This document shows positions 45,349-54,211 of a stretch of DNA of 64,000 nt, one piece after another; the stretch's first letter is position 1; each line of letters begins with the position of its first letter. Where the stretch lies: contig NZ_CP191258.1 in the NCBI RefSeq assembly GCF_050410795.1, positions 124,001-188,000 of the forward strand, given 5' to 3'. This DNA comes from Fontivita pretiosa (lineage in GTDB: Bacteria > Planctomycetota > Phycisphaerae > Tepidisphaerales > Tepidisphaeraceae). The notes under the pieces were generated by a model that made no database searches, had not been told where the DNA came from, and saw nothing but the letters and a program-made list of their open reading frames with translations. A program made the translations under genes and the position numbers.

Positions 45349-46953
45349 ATGTCGCAGACCATTCAAGCCATCGAATCGCCTCCCCGGGTCGAGCCGCGGC
45401 TTGATCCGCCGGATGCGCCGCTGCCGGCATTTCACAGCATCCTTCTCCCCGGGTCGGGCGATGCACCGCAGGTGCCCGAGGCGCCAGACTTCTTCGGTAA
45501 TCTCAACCTTGACCAGATCGTGCAGGGTATCACCGCGGGCTGGGGCGCGTACAACCTCGCGCCGTTCTTTTATGCGCCGCTGACGGATCCGGACGCCATC
45601 GCCTATCGGCAGGAGGTCTTTGCTGATCTCGAAGACGCCGAAGTGATGCATGCCGTGCGGTCGCTGGCCGAGTGGATGCGCGCCATGCGCGAACACCTGC
45701 ACTGCGTGGACAGATCGCGATACCCCTACGAGCGCGAGCGGTGGTTCCTCGATGCCGTGAGGATCTACTGCGAAGCCGTCCAGCGGCTGCGGCGCGAACT
45801 GGACCGGCTTCAGGTGAAATCGCGCGGACTGCGGGCGCTGCGGGCGTATTTGGTGAAGTATGTTGAATCGGATTCCTTCTGCAAACTTGTGCGCGACACG
45901 CGCAAGCTGGCGGACGAGCTGGCTTCAATCCGCTATTGCCTGCTGATCAACGAGGGCAAGGTGACGGTCCGCCACTACCACGGCGAGATCGACTACAGCG
46001 CCGCAGTCGAGCAGACGTTCGCAAGGTTCCGGCGTGGCGCCGTGAAGAGCTATCTGGCAGATCTGCCTGATCGCACCGGCATGAACCACATTCAGGCGCA
46101 GGTGGTGCAGGGGGTGGCCCAACTGTACCCCGAGGTCTTCCGTGCGCTGCAATCTTACTATGTCCAGCATTCCGCATTTCTGGATCCGACGATCGCGCGA
46201 TTTGATCGCGAGGTACAGTTCTATGTCGCGTACCTCGACTACATCCGCAAGTTCCGAGCCGCTGGCCTGAGCTTCTGCTACCCCACGGTTCAGCGAACGT
46301 CGAAGGAAATCAGCGCCCGCGACACGTTTGATCTGGCGTTGGCGGACAGGCGCATCAGGGAGAAGGCGCGTGTTGTCACCAACAGCTTCTTCCTTCGCGG
46401 CGCCGAGCGCATCTTCGTCGTTTCCGGCCCGAACCAGGGCGGCAAGACGACTTTCGCCCGCACGTTCGGACAGTTGCATTACCTGGCAAGCCTGGGCTGT
46501 CCGGTCCCCGGAACCGAGGCGAAGCTTTTCCTTTTCGATCGGCTGTTCACGCACTTTGAGCGCGAAGAGAAGGCGAGTAACCTTCGCGGCAAGCTGCACG
46601 ATGACCTGCTGCGCATACGCCAGATACTCGACAGCGCCACTCCCAACAGCATCGTCATCATGAATGAAGTGTTTTCATCAACGACACTGAAGGACGCCGT
46701 CTACCTCAGCCGCAGGATCATGACCCGACTGACCAGGCTGGACGTGCTGGGCGTGTGGGTGAGCTTCCTGACGGAGCTGGCCACGTTCAATCAGAAGACC
46801 GTCAGCATGGTCAGCACCGTGGACCCCCGCGATCCATCGATTCGCACGTTCAAGCTTGAACGCAGACCCGCCGAGGGCCTGGCCTACGCCCTCGCCGTGG
46901 CCGAGAAGCACCGGGTGACCTACGAGCAGATCAGGCAGCGGATCAGGTCATGA
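45349..46953 (+). CDS. MutS-like ATPase A of the fluoride unit
   Basis: 534-aa protein whose C-terminal half is a MutS ABC ATPase (Walker A GPNQGGKTTFA at 360-367, Walker B variant IVIMNEVFSSTT with Asn439-Glu440 where canonical MutS has Asp-Glu). The N-terminal half is alpha-helical and resembles the MutS lever/core domain; the mismatch-recognition domain with F-x-E is missing, so it is not a canonical MutS. ATG 45349 follows AGGAG at 5 bases. Its TGA overlaps the next ATG (ATGA), indicating coupling with the second MutS-like gene. Probably a DNA- or nucleic-acid-structure ATPase. Confidence 0.85.
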   Translation: MSQTIQAIESPPRVEPRLDPPDAPLPAFHSILLPGSGDAPQVPEAPDFFGNLNLDQIVQGITAGWGAYNLAPFFYAPLTDPDAIAYRQEVFADLEDAEVMHAVRSLAEWMRAMREHLHCVDRSRYPYERERWFLDAVRIYCEAVQRLRRELDRLQVKSRGLRALRAYLVKYVESDSFCKLVRDTRKLADELASIRYCLLINEGKVTVRHYHGEIDYSAAVEQTFARFRRGAVKSYLADLPDRTGMNHIQAQVVQGVAQLYPEVFRALQSYYVQHSAFLDPTIARFDREVQFYVAYLDYIRKFRAAGLSFCYPTVQRTSKEISARDTFDLALADRRIREKARVVTNSFFLRGAERIFVVSGPNQGGKTTFARTFGQLHYLASLGCPVPGTEAKLFLFDRLFTHFEREEKASNLRGKLHDDLLRIRQILDSATPNSIVIMNEVFSSTTLKDAVYLSRRIMTRLTRLDVLGVWVSFLTELATFNQKTVSMVSTVDPRDPSIRTFKLERRPAEGLAYALAVAEKHRVTYEQIRQRIRS

Positions 46954-48482
46954 AAGCGCTGTTGATGCATCCCGATCGCGATCTGGACTTGACACGGCCG
47001 CTGCCGGCGCATGCACAGGCTCTGAGCCAGGATCTGGAGCTGCACACGCTGCTGCGCGCCATGTCGGGCCAGGACCCGTTCCTGTTCGATGTAGCTCAAA
47101 GGGTGCTGCTGACCGGCCTGAGTAACGACGTGGAGACTATCCTGTACCGACAGGACATTCTGAAGGATTGCCTGGAACATCCGCAGGTGATCAGGCAGCT
47201 TTACGCCCTGGCCGTCCAGACCATTGAGGACAAGCGTAATTACTTCATCAGCGTCATCAGCAATTATCCATCCGGGACGCTGTACGACGGGATTCGGGCA
47301 ATTGAGTACTTTGCGGACAGGCTCCAGAAGCTGCGGGCGATCGCGGATCAGCACTGTGGTCAGTTCGAGTCTCACGGGCTGAGCAATCTGTTCGCGATGC
47401 TCCGCAGCCAGTTCAGCGACGAGTACCTGGCGAGTATCCAGGCTCATCTGAAGGAGCTGAGGTTTCGCCGCGGCGTGCTGATCAGTGCGGAGTTGGGCAG
47501 AGGCAATGAGGGCGCCAACTTCGTACTGCGCCGCCCGAAGGGGCCGTCGCCCAACTGGCTGCGGCGGCTGCTGGAGAAGCTGCCCGGCATGGGCCCGCCA
47601 GGGTATACGTTCCGGCTGGCCGACCGTGACGAGACCGGCGCGCGAATCCTCTCGGCGATGCGCGATCGGGGGATCAATCTCGTAGCCAACGCCGTCGGCC
47701 AGTCTGCCGACCACATCCTCAGCTTCTTCACGATGCTGCGGACGGAACTGGCGTTCTACATCGGGTGTCTGAACCTGCGCGACGCACTGGCAAGCAGGGG
47801 TGTGCCGACGACGCTGCCGCAGCCATACCCCGCCGGCACGCGAAGGCTCAGCTTCAAGGCATTGCGCGATGTCTGTCTCGTGCTTGCGATGCCAGGTCCG
47901 GTCGTCGCCAACGACCTGATGGCCGACGCCAAGAGCCTGCTGGTCATCACTGGCGCCAATCAGGGCGGCAAGTCCAGCTTCATGCGCGGCGTGGGACTTG
48001 CGCAGTTGATGATGCAGTGCGGAATGTTTGTTGCCGCCGAATCGTTCGCCGCCGAGCTGTGTCCGAACCTGTTCACGCACTACAGGCGCGAAGAGGATGC
48101 GACGATGACCAGCGGCAAGCTCGATGAGGAATTGAGCCGGATGAGCAACATCGTCGGCGCGATCCAGCCCGATGCGATGCTGCTGTGCAACGAGTCGTTC
48201 GCCTCAACCAATGAGCGCGAAGGATCCGAGATTGCCCGGCAGGTCATCACGGCGCTGGTCGAGAGGCGAGTCAAGGTGCTGTTCGTGACGCACCTTTACG
48301 ATTTCGCGCAGAGCCTTGCCGCGCGAGCAAGGCCCGACGCGATGTTTCTGCGTGCCGAGCGACTGCCTGATGGCTCGCGAACGTTCAGGCTCGTCGAAGG
48401 TCCGCCACTGGAAACGAGCTTCGGCGAAGACCTGTATGAGCGGGTCTTTGCGGGCGACGATGGGCAGCCGAGCGCAACGTGA
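46950..48482 (+). CDS. MutS-like ATPase B of the fluoride unit
   Basis: 510-aa paralogue of the preceding gene. The N-terminal part is helical, and residues 330-480 are the MutS ATPase: GANQGGKSSFMRG (335-342), LFTHYRREEDATMTSGKL (shared in variant form with its partner), LLCNESFASTNEREGSEIA with Asn414-Glu415, and FVTHLYDFA. It has no mismatch-recognition domain. The 4-bp overlap with its partner suggests an obligate heterodimer, as MutS family proteins work as dimers. Known crcB-motif RNAs have been linked with mutS-like genes. The gene ends immediately before riboswitch 2. Confidence 0.85.
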   Translation: MKALLMHPDRDLDLTRPLPAHAQALSQDLELHTLLRAMSGQDPFLFDVAQRVLLTGLSNDVETILYRQDILKDCLEHPQVIRQLYALAVQTIEDKRNYFISVISNYPSGTLYDGIRAIEYFADRLQKLRAIADQHCGQFESHGLSNLFAMLRSQFSDEYLASIQAHLKELRFRRGVLISAELGRGNEGANFVLRRPKGPSPNWLRRLLEKLPGMGPPGYTFRLADRDETGARILSAMRDRGINLVANAVGQSADHILSFFTMLRTELAFYIGCLNLRDALASRGVPTTLPQPYPAGTRRLSFKALRDVCLVLAMPGPVVANDLMADAKSLLVITGANQGGKSSFMRGVGLAQLMMQCGMFVAAESFAAELCPNLFTHYRREEDATMTSGKLDEELSRMSNIVGAIQPDAMLLCNESFASTNEREGSEIARQVITALVERRVKVLFVTHLYDFAQSLAARARPDAMFLRAERLPDGSRTFRLVEGPPLETSFGEDLYERVFAGDDGQPSAT

Positions 48483-48483
48483 C

Positions 48484-48489
48484 TATGAT
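48484..48489 (+). promoter_or_regulatory. Possible -10 element before riboswitch 2
   Basis: TATGAT just beyond the stop of MutS-like B, with a weak TGGGCA 17 bp upstream. Expected transcription start is within a few bases of the aptamer. If used, riboswitch 2 would have its own promoter; otherwise it would act on read-through RNA. Confidence 0.35.
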
Positions 48490-48498
48490 TGAGATGAC

Positions 48499-48643
48499 GG
48501 GGATGGAGTCCCCCGATGAGTGCTCCAAGCGCCAAGGCGTTTGGAGGCTCTAACTGCCTCAATGGCTGATGACTCCTGCCGTGGTTTCTGTGTTGCGGCG
48601 GGAGTCGGCCGATCAGCGGACCTCGCCGCCAGGCGAGGTTTTT
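48499..48643 (+). ncRNA. Fluoride riboswitch 2 with an inserted hairpin
   Basis: Aptamer 48499-48581: GGGG (48499-48502)...CCCC around ATGGAGTC, and TGATG-ACTCC near 48567-48575 identical to riboswitch 1. Between P2 and the P3 (AACTGCC-TCAA-TGGC) lies an extra hairpin with stem CTCCAA..TTGGAG. The platform repeats that of riboswitch 1: CTCCTGCCG (48572-48580) against CGGCGGGAG (48596-48604), the latter alternatively with CCTCGCC (48621-48627). The terminator CCTCGCC-GCCA-GGCGAGG ends at 48638 followed by five Ts. It governs the small protein and the two dynamin-like genes. Confidence 0.88.
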
Positions 48644-48668
48644 CTTTGGCAACAGCAGGAGGCAGATC

Positions 48669-48914
48669 ATGAGCAGACTCGCACTTCCTGGCATGGCAGG
48701 ACTACACGATCCCTTGCGGCAGGACCGTCCTGGCATGTATCTGTTCACGCCCGCCCAGGCGCTGCGCCGCGTGCTTGAGTTCACCCATCACTCGCTTGAC
48801 GAGGTGATCAATGACCCGATCGTGGCCAACGAGGTGAAATGGTATTTCCGCCTCCACCGCTACATCGAGGAGGAGTCACGCCACCATGCGGAGGCACATC
48901 AGGAGGGCGTATGA
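48669..48914 (+). CDS. 81-aa protein after riboswitch 2, unknown
   Basis: Small, His-rich, helical protein (GMYLFTPAQALRRVLEFTHH and EVKWYFRLHRYIEEESRHHAEAH). AGGAGG lies 6 bases before the ATG. Its stop overlaps the dynamin-like gene start (ATGA), so the two are translationally coupled. The clustered histidines at 39-40, 62 and 71-72 might bind metal, or it may be an adaptor for the GTPase. No homologous family recognised. Confidence 0.6.
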   Translation: MSRLALPGMAGLHDPLRQDRPGMYLFTPAQALRRVLEFTHHSLDEVINDPIVANEVKWYFRLHRYIEEESRHHAEAHQEGV

Positions 48915-51424
48915 CAACGGCGACCGCACCATCTCAGGTCATCGCAGACGACCCCGAGCAGCTTCGACGCTTCGTGCATCACAAGCACAAGGTGGCAAGT
49001 TGCCTGCGATCGCTGGAGGAGCTGTTTCGCCGCGCCGGAAACGAGCAGCGCGCCGGCAGGTGCCACGAGATGATGGTGAAGCTGGCGGAGGACCGCTTCA
49101 CACTGGCCGTGGTGGGGCAATTCAAGCGTGGCAAGAGCTCGCTGATGAACGCGATTGTCGGACGAGAGCTTCTGCCGACGGGCGTGCTGCCCCTGACCTC
49201 GGCGATCACGGCGCTGCGCTACGGTCCGGTCGAAAGGCTGCTCATCACCTGGCAAGGCTCCGATTTTACCCAAGAAGCGCCGGTTTCAAGCCTGCGCGAA
49301 TACGTGACCGAGGAGGGCAACCCCGGCAACTGCCGGCGTGTCGAGACGGTCTATGTCGAAGTTCCCTCGCCATTTTTGCGTCGCGGACTGGAATTCGTGG
49401 ACACGCCGGGTATCGGCTCGCCAATCGAGGCGAACACGTCCACCACCTATGGCTTTGTGCCCAGGTGCGATGCCGTGCTCTTTGTGACCAGCGTTGATGC
49501 GCCATTCAGCGCAGCCGAGATTGAGTTTCTCAAGCGCATTCGCGACGAAGTCCACAAGGTCTTCTTCGTGTTGAACAAGATCGATCTGGTGCGCGATGAT
49601 GAACGGGCCGATGTCATTCGTTTCATCGCTGACCAGATTCAGTCAACCCTTCAGGCCAGCGATGTGCGGATCTATCCTGTCTCGTCATGGTTTGGGCTGC
49701 CGAAGGCACGGGAAGCCGGAGCTGAGGCGATTGACAGCGGTATCGCTGCGCTGAAACAGTCGCTAGAGACATTTCTCACGACGCAGCGGACCTCGTCACT
49801 GCTGTCTGGGACGCTGGCACGGTGCCTGCGAATGTTAAAGTCGGATCGCCAGGAGGCAGAGCTCAGTCGCAAGGCCAGCCAGATGGCCCGGGCCGCGAGA
49901 GATGCCGGCATTGCCAGAATTCACGAGCGGTTCAAGGTTCTGGTTGGCGCAGTGGATAAACGAGTTGCCGATGTGCGGCGAGGGCTTGCCGGTGGCGTGA
50001 TCGAACCCGGCGCCGGCGAACTGGCAAGGTTGACGATTGCGCCGCTGGTCCAGGGTCTGGTCAGGCAAGTCACCCCCGGCCAATGGGAATCGGCCGGTCC
50101 CTACTCGCGGGTCGTTGCCGCGGCCGCGGCGGAAGCCCTGCGCGTAAGCCTGAACGACTGGCTGGCGGGTCGCCGATATGCCGCCCGGCTGATACTGGAC
50201 GAGACGGCCACCCGTGAGTCGCAGTTCCTCAGGCAGCAACTCGCCTCAGTACGTTCGGATCTCTGGACATCGTTCGGCCTGCCGTATTCGCGAGTCGAAG
50301 ACGACGATTCGCGTGGTTGGCATGCACCGGAGTTGCCCGAGCTTCGCGTTCAATTGCGTCCATGGAGGCCTGTCCTTCCGTGGGTGATCCGGTATCTGCC
50401 TGTCGACCTGGTCACACGCCGCGTGGGTAGATGCCTGCGCTCCAAGGCCGAGGACTACTCCGCTGCCTGCCGAGATGCTGCCGCGAAGCTCGTTGAATCC
50501 GCGCTGAAGGCCGCAGTTGATCAGCTCCGCTCGTCGATGCTCGAGGCAATCGAGCGGGAGCGGCAGCGCATGCTCGAAGCGTTGTCGCGATCAAAGTCGT
50601 CGGAGGATCTTCAAGCCGCTGCACGCATGACGTTCGAGCAATATGCCGAGATGGCCGCGGCCATTGAGAAGCGGCTGCTACGCCTGCGGGACCGGATCGC
50701 CGGAATCCCCGGCAACGACCAGGAAGTTGACGAGCCTGAGCGGACCATCGACAGCCGCGAGCTGATTCGCGAAACACCTGAGCTGAGCCTGTCGAAAAGG
50801 GGCTGTGCGGTCTGCGATCACCTCAGCCGCGTGCTGTTCGACTTTCTTGCCGGCTGGCAGCACGCGCTGGCGACGGACGATCGGACCCAGGCGCTGCATG
50901 CTGCTGAGGGAGGGTTCTGTTCCGTCCACACGTGGCAACTGGCGGCGATCTCCTCGCCGAAGGGCCTGAGCGTCGGATATCCGAAGCTGCTCGAACGACT
51001 GGCTGAGCAAGCTGCCGGATCGGACGACGGGCGAACGTGCCCGGGCGTGGCAACGACGCGCACGTGTCGGATCTGCCGCCTGCTGCGCGATGCACAGGAT
51101 GAGTGCATCAGGCGTCTGGCCACACGGCTCCAGACACTCGATGGAAGGCAAGCCTGGGAGCAATCCTTTGGCGTGTGCCTGCGTCATCTGCCCGCACTCG
51201 TGGCGGCGATGCCCACACAGGAAGGCCGACGATTCGTCATCAGCGAAGTGGCGCGCCACTGCGCCACGCTGGCCGAGGACATGCACAGCTTCGCGATGAA
51301 GCAGGATGCCACGCGCCGATACCTCCAGTCGTCGGAAGAGGCCGATGCATGGGTGCGGGCGCTGCGGCTGGTCGCGGGGCACAAAAGCCTGTGTCTGCCA
51401 TGGGAGCCGGAGCCGGAGGTGTAA
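48911..51424 (+). CDS. Dynamin-like GTPase A with Cys-rich C-terminal domain
   Basis: 837-aa bacterial dynamin-like GTPase. G1 GQFKRGKSSL (69-77), P-loop-dependent switch Thr region TGVLPLTSAI, G3 DTPGIGS (164-170), G4 NKID (222-225). The middle (about 310-620) is helical stalk-like. About residues 630-800 contain repeated CxxC/CxxH patterns (GCAVCDHL, FCSVHTW, TCRICRLL, GVCLRHL), a Cys/His-rich domain reminiscent of DUF6062; zinc binding is possible. ATG 48911 has AGGAGG and overlaps the preceding stop. Likely partner of the second dynamin-like gene for membrane fusion or remodelling. Confidence 0.85.
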   Translation: MTTATAPSQVIADDPEQLRRFVHHKHKVASCLRSLEELFRRAGNEQRAGRCHEMMVKLAEDRFTLAVVGQFKRGKSSLMNAIVGRELLPTGVLPLTSAITALRYGPVERLLITWQGSDFTQEAPVSSLREYVTEEGNPGNCRRVETVYVEVPSPFLRRGLEFVDTPGIGSPIEANTSTTYGFVPRCDAVLFVTSVDAPFSAAEIEFLKRIRDEVHKVFFVLNKIDLVRDDERADVIRFIADQIQSTLQASDVRIYPVSSWFGLPKAREAGAEAIDSGIAALKQSLETFLTTQRTSSLLSGTLARCLRMLKSDRQEAELSRKASQMARAARDAGIARIHERFKVLVGAVDKRVADVRRGLAGGVIEPGAGELARLTIAPLVQGLVRQVTPGQWESAGPYSRVVAAAAAEALRVSLNDWLAGRRYAARLILDETATRESQFLRQQLASVRSDLWTSFGLPYSRVEDDDSRGWHAPELPELRVQLRPWRPVLPWVIRYLPVDLVTRRVGRCLRSKAEDYSAACRDAAAKLVESALKAAVDQLRSSMLEAIERERQRMLEALSRSKSSEDLQAAARMTFEQYAEMAAAIEKRLLRLRDRIAGIPGNDQEVDEPERTIDSRELIRETPELSLSKRGCAVCDHLSRVLFDFLAGWQHALATDDRTQALHAAEGGFCSVHTWQLAAISSPKGLSVGYPKLLERLAEQAAGSDDGRTCPGVATTRTCRICRLLRDAQDECIRRLATRLQTLDGRQAWEQSFGVCLRHLPALVAAMPTQEGRRFVISEVARHCATLAEDMHSFAMKQDATRRYLQSSEEADAWVRALRLVAGHKSLCLPWEPEPEV

Positions 51425-51427
51425 CCG

Positions 51428-53458
51428 ATGGACGGCTTGAATGAGAATCACAGGCGGCGGTTGCGAACGACGTTTCAGTCGATCGATGAGCAGTTGAGCC
51501 AGATGCTTCACCTGCTTGCTCCGGCACAATCTCCGTCGCCATTTGCCGAACATGTGCCGGATGCAACGCCCGTGCAGTATCGTGTCATAACCGACTACGT
51601 GAGCCGATTTCGCGAACAGATGGCGCGGATGATGGACGAACATGGCATCCAGATGTCCCCGCCGAGCATCAGCGCTGTCTGGGCCGCGCGCACATCATTG
51701 TCCCTGGTCCGTGTAGCGGTGGAGGAATTGCAGCCTCAATATCTCGTCGGCTACGGGCAGGTGCCTCCGGAAACGGCTGAAAGGCTGCGCACGCAATTGG
51801 CGCAACTGGATCAGACCCTGGATCGCATGGAGGAGTATCTGGCCGACGGCAGTCGGCGGGATTTGGGCCATCGATTACGGCAGATCGAATCGCAGTCGAA
51901 TCATGTGCAGATGCTGCGCGAGCTGGAGCGCATCATCACGGCGCACGGGCTGGTCGAATACCGTCCCGCGCTCGAAGCCATCGTTGAACGCCTGGAGTCG
52001 CCGGCGTTTGAAATCGCGCTGTTTGGGCGGGTGAGCTGCGGCAAGTCATCGCTGCTGAATCACATTCTGGGCACAAATGCCCTGCCCGTGGGAGTGACGC
52101 CGGTCACCTCCATACCCACGCGGGTAACTTACGGCCCGCAGCAGCGGGCAATCGTCTGGTTTGCTGAAGCCAATCCTGTCTCGATCGAAGTCGAGCGACT
52201 GGCGGAATTTGTGACCGAACAACGGAATCCGGGAAACGCCAGGCACGTCAGTCGCGTGCAGGTCGAGCTGCCCTGCCCCCTTCTTCGAGACGGCATCACG
52301 TTTGTCGATACGCCCGGTGTCGGCTCGCTGGCCAGCACCGGCACCGCCGAGTCCGTCGCGTATCTGCCGCGATGCGATCTGGGCATTGTTCTTATCGACG
52401 CGGCTTGCGGCCCGACCCACGAGGACATGGTTCTGAGCGGACTGCTTCGCCGATCCGGCGCCGCAGTGTCGGTGCTGCTCAGCAAGGCCGATCTGCTCAG
52501 CGACGAAGATCGGCAGCGACTGGTCGATTACGTGCGGCAACAATTTGAACGGGAGCTGCACGAGCAAATCACGGCATACCCCGTCAGCGTCAAACCGCAG
52601 TCGATCGAGTTGTTCGACAGATGGTTTAATGCCGCGCTGCGCCCGGCCCTCAAAGAGCACACGTTACACGCGGAGCAGTCCCTCGCCCGCAAGATCCATG
52701 GTCTTCGAGACCGGGTCATCGCCTCTTTAAGCCGCCGGGTCTCTGCTGATTTGTCGGTGCCTGATGACCAGATCAAAGAAGTCACATCGACTCTGAGCGA
52801 CGCCATCTTGCAGATTGACTGCGCGTTACGTGCCAGGCCCGCGGTGCTCGAATCCCTGCCCGAGTTGGCAGCGCGTGCCGTGCATGAAGTCGCACGTGAT
52901 CTTGTGATGGCGGATGGTCGGGCGCCGGTGCCTGGCGAGCAAGTGGCGCGCCTGATCGACCAGGCGTACGTCCGCTGCTGCCGGCAGATAGCCAGCATCG
53001 TCAGCAGCGAATTGCAGCAGCAGCGCGAGCGCCTGGCCCAGAGCCTGAGTCGCGCAGCATCGCTGCTGGGGCACAACAGCCCGATAGGCCCGGAGCTGCC
53101 TGCGATCTCGGGGATGCCCGTTCCGTCTGAGTCCGCTGGAATCACCATTTCGATCAGCACCGGCCGGATGCTCGCTCGCTTCCGTCGCTCGTGGGCCATC
53201 CATGCGGCGGGCCGCAAACTGCAACGGCAAGCCGGTCCCTGCCTCCTCAACGCGTTACGCACCTATGCCCAAAGCCTGGAACGCTGGCGAGGCGACATCC
53301 TGAGGCAGATGCGCCGCCGATTTGAGGAACAGGCAGAGTTGGTCTCCGCCGTTCGAGCGCCACGAACACAAGGTAGCTCGGAAACCGGAGCAATTCAGCG
53401 CGATCTGGAGGCGCTGAAGCGTCTTCAACCTGCCGCGGCCGCGTCGGCGGGGTTGTGA
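51428..53458 (+). CDS. Dynamin-like GTPase B
   Basis: 676-aa dynamin-like GTPase with a long helical N-terminal region (1-190, several amphipathic helices), then the GTPase domain: G1 GRVSCGKSSLL (200-208), shared pattern RNPGNARHV, G3 DTPGVGS (294-300), G4 variant SKAD (about 352). The C-terminal part is again helical. The GTPase domain aligns with its neighbour's (both have EExNPGN and the same DTPG context), so the two look like a tandem-paralogue pair, as in known bacterial dynamin pairs. ATG is 3 bp after the previous stop. Its last 34 bases overlap the convergent DUF190 gene. Confidence 0.85.
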   Translation: MDGLNENHRRRLRTTFQSIDEQLSQMLHLLAPAQSPSPFAEHVPDATPVQYRVITDYVSRFREQMARMMDEHGIQMSPPSISAVWAARTSLSLVRVAVEELQPQYLVGYGQVPPETAERLRTQLAQLDQTLDRMEEYLADGSRRDLGHRLRQIESQSNHVQMLRELERIITAHGLVEYRPALEAIVERLESPAFEIALFGRVSCGKSSLLNHILGTNALPVGVTPVTSIPTRVTYGPQQRAIVWFAEANPVSIEVERLAEFVTEQRNPGNARHVSRVQVELPCPLLRDGITFVDTPGVGSLASTGTAESVAYLPRCDLGIVLIDAACGPTHEDMVLSGLLRRSGAAVSVLLSKADLLSDEDRQRLVDYVRQQFERELHEQITAYPVSVKPQSIELFDRWFNAALRPALKEHTLHAEQSLARKIHGLRDRVIASLSRRVSADLSVPDDQIKEVTSTLSDAILQIDCALRARPAVLESLPELAARAVHEVARDLVMADGRAPVPGEQVARLIDQAYVRCCRQIASIVSSELQQQRERLAQSLSRAASLLGHNSPIGPELPAISGMPVPSESAGITISISTGRMLARFRRSWAIHAAGRKLQRQAGPCLLNALRTYAQSLERWRGDILRQMRRRFEEQAELVSAVRAPRTQGSSETGAIQRDLEALKRLQPAAAASAGL

Positions 53459-54195
53459 CGGTAGAACACGATGGCCACATACTCCATCGTGATCATCCCC
53501 TCGTGAACCACCTGTTCCAGATACGGCAGCAGCAGCTTGATCTTCTGCTCGGTATCGACAATCTCGATCACCACGGGCAGATCGCTGGACATCTCCAGAA
53601 GCCGGGCCTTGTGAACGACGCTGTTGGCGCCGAAGCCCTCGATGCCGCGGAGCACGGTGCCGCCGGCCAGGCCCAGTTCCCGCGCCTTCAGCAGCACCGC
53701 CTCGTAAAGGTGCTTGCCGTCCACTCGGTCGCCCTCGCCGATGAACACCCGCAGCAGCACGCCGTTTTCGTTGATGGTCATGTGTGGTCTCGCTTCGATT
53801 CTGGGGATGGTTGACAGCGGCTTGAGCAGCGACCCCAGGTGCAGGTTGTTGGGTTGGTCGTGCTGCCGCTGGCGATACATCATCACGTTGGCGCGCTCCA
53901 GCGTGAGCATGCCGTGGATCATGATCTGATCGAGCGGCCCATGGATGAACCTGCCGATGCGCTCGGCGCTGTCAACGATCTCCACGATCACGGGCACGTG
54001 CTGTACGATCGACCAGACCGAGTGCTGGATCAGGCCATGTGCTCCGAAACCCATGATGCCCTCCAGGACGGTGGCTCCGGCCAGTCCTTCATGACGGGCC
54101 GCTTTAACCAGCCGCTCGTAGGTCGGAGTATGGGGCGTGCGATCGGCACTCTGTAGGTACGCCCGCAGCAGCACCTGTTCGCCAAGCAAGCTCAT
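53425..54195 (-). CDS. Tandem DUF190 protein, partner of CrcB
   Basis: 256 aa with two DUF190 repeats (about residues 1-105 and 130-235). Each repeat has the pattern LRAYLQSADR/VFIGEGDR, a helix with LVKAARHEGLAGATVLEGI (second repeat ARELGLAGGTVLRGI), and VPVIVEIVDS (second LPVVIEIVDT). The fold is PII-like (a small-molecule sensor). DUF190 genes are often beside crcB, and here it begins 16 bp after crcB with GGAGA upstream of ATG 54195. Its stop overlaps the dynamin gene of the opposite strand by 34 bp. Confidence 0.82.
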   Translation of the reverse strand: MSLLGEQVLLRAYLQSADRTPHTPTYERLVKAARHEGLAGATVLEGIMGFGAHGLIQHSVWSIVQHVPVIVEIVDSAERIGRFIHGPLDQIMIHGMLTLERANVMMYRQRQHDQPNNLHLGSLLKPLSTIPRIEARPHMTINENGVLLRVFIGEGDRVDGKHLYEAVLLKARELGLAGGTVLRGIEGFGANSVVHKARLLEMSSDLPVVIEIVDTEQKIKLLLPYLEQVVHEGMITMEYVAIVFYRHNPADAAAAG

Positions 54196-54211
54196 AACGC
54201 TTCTCCTGCAC

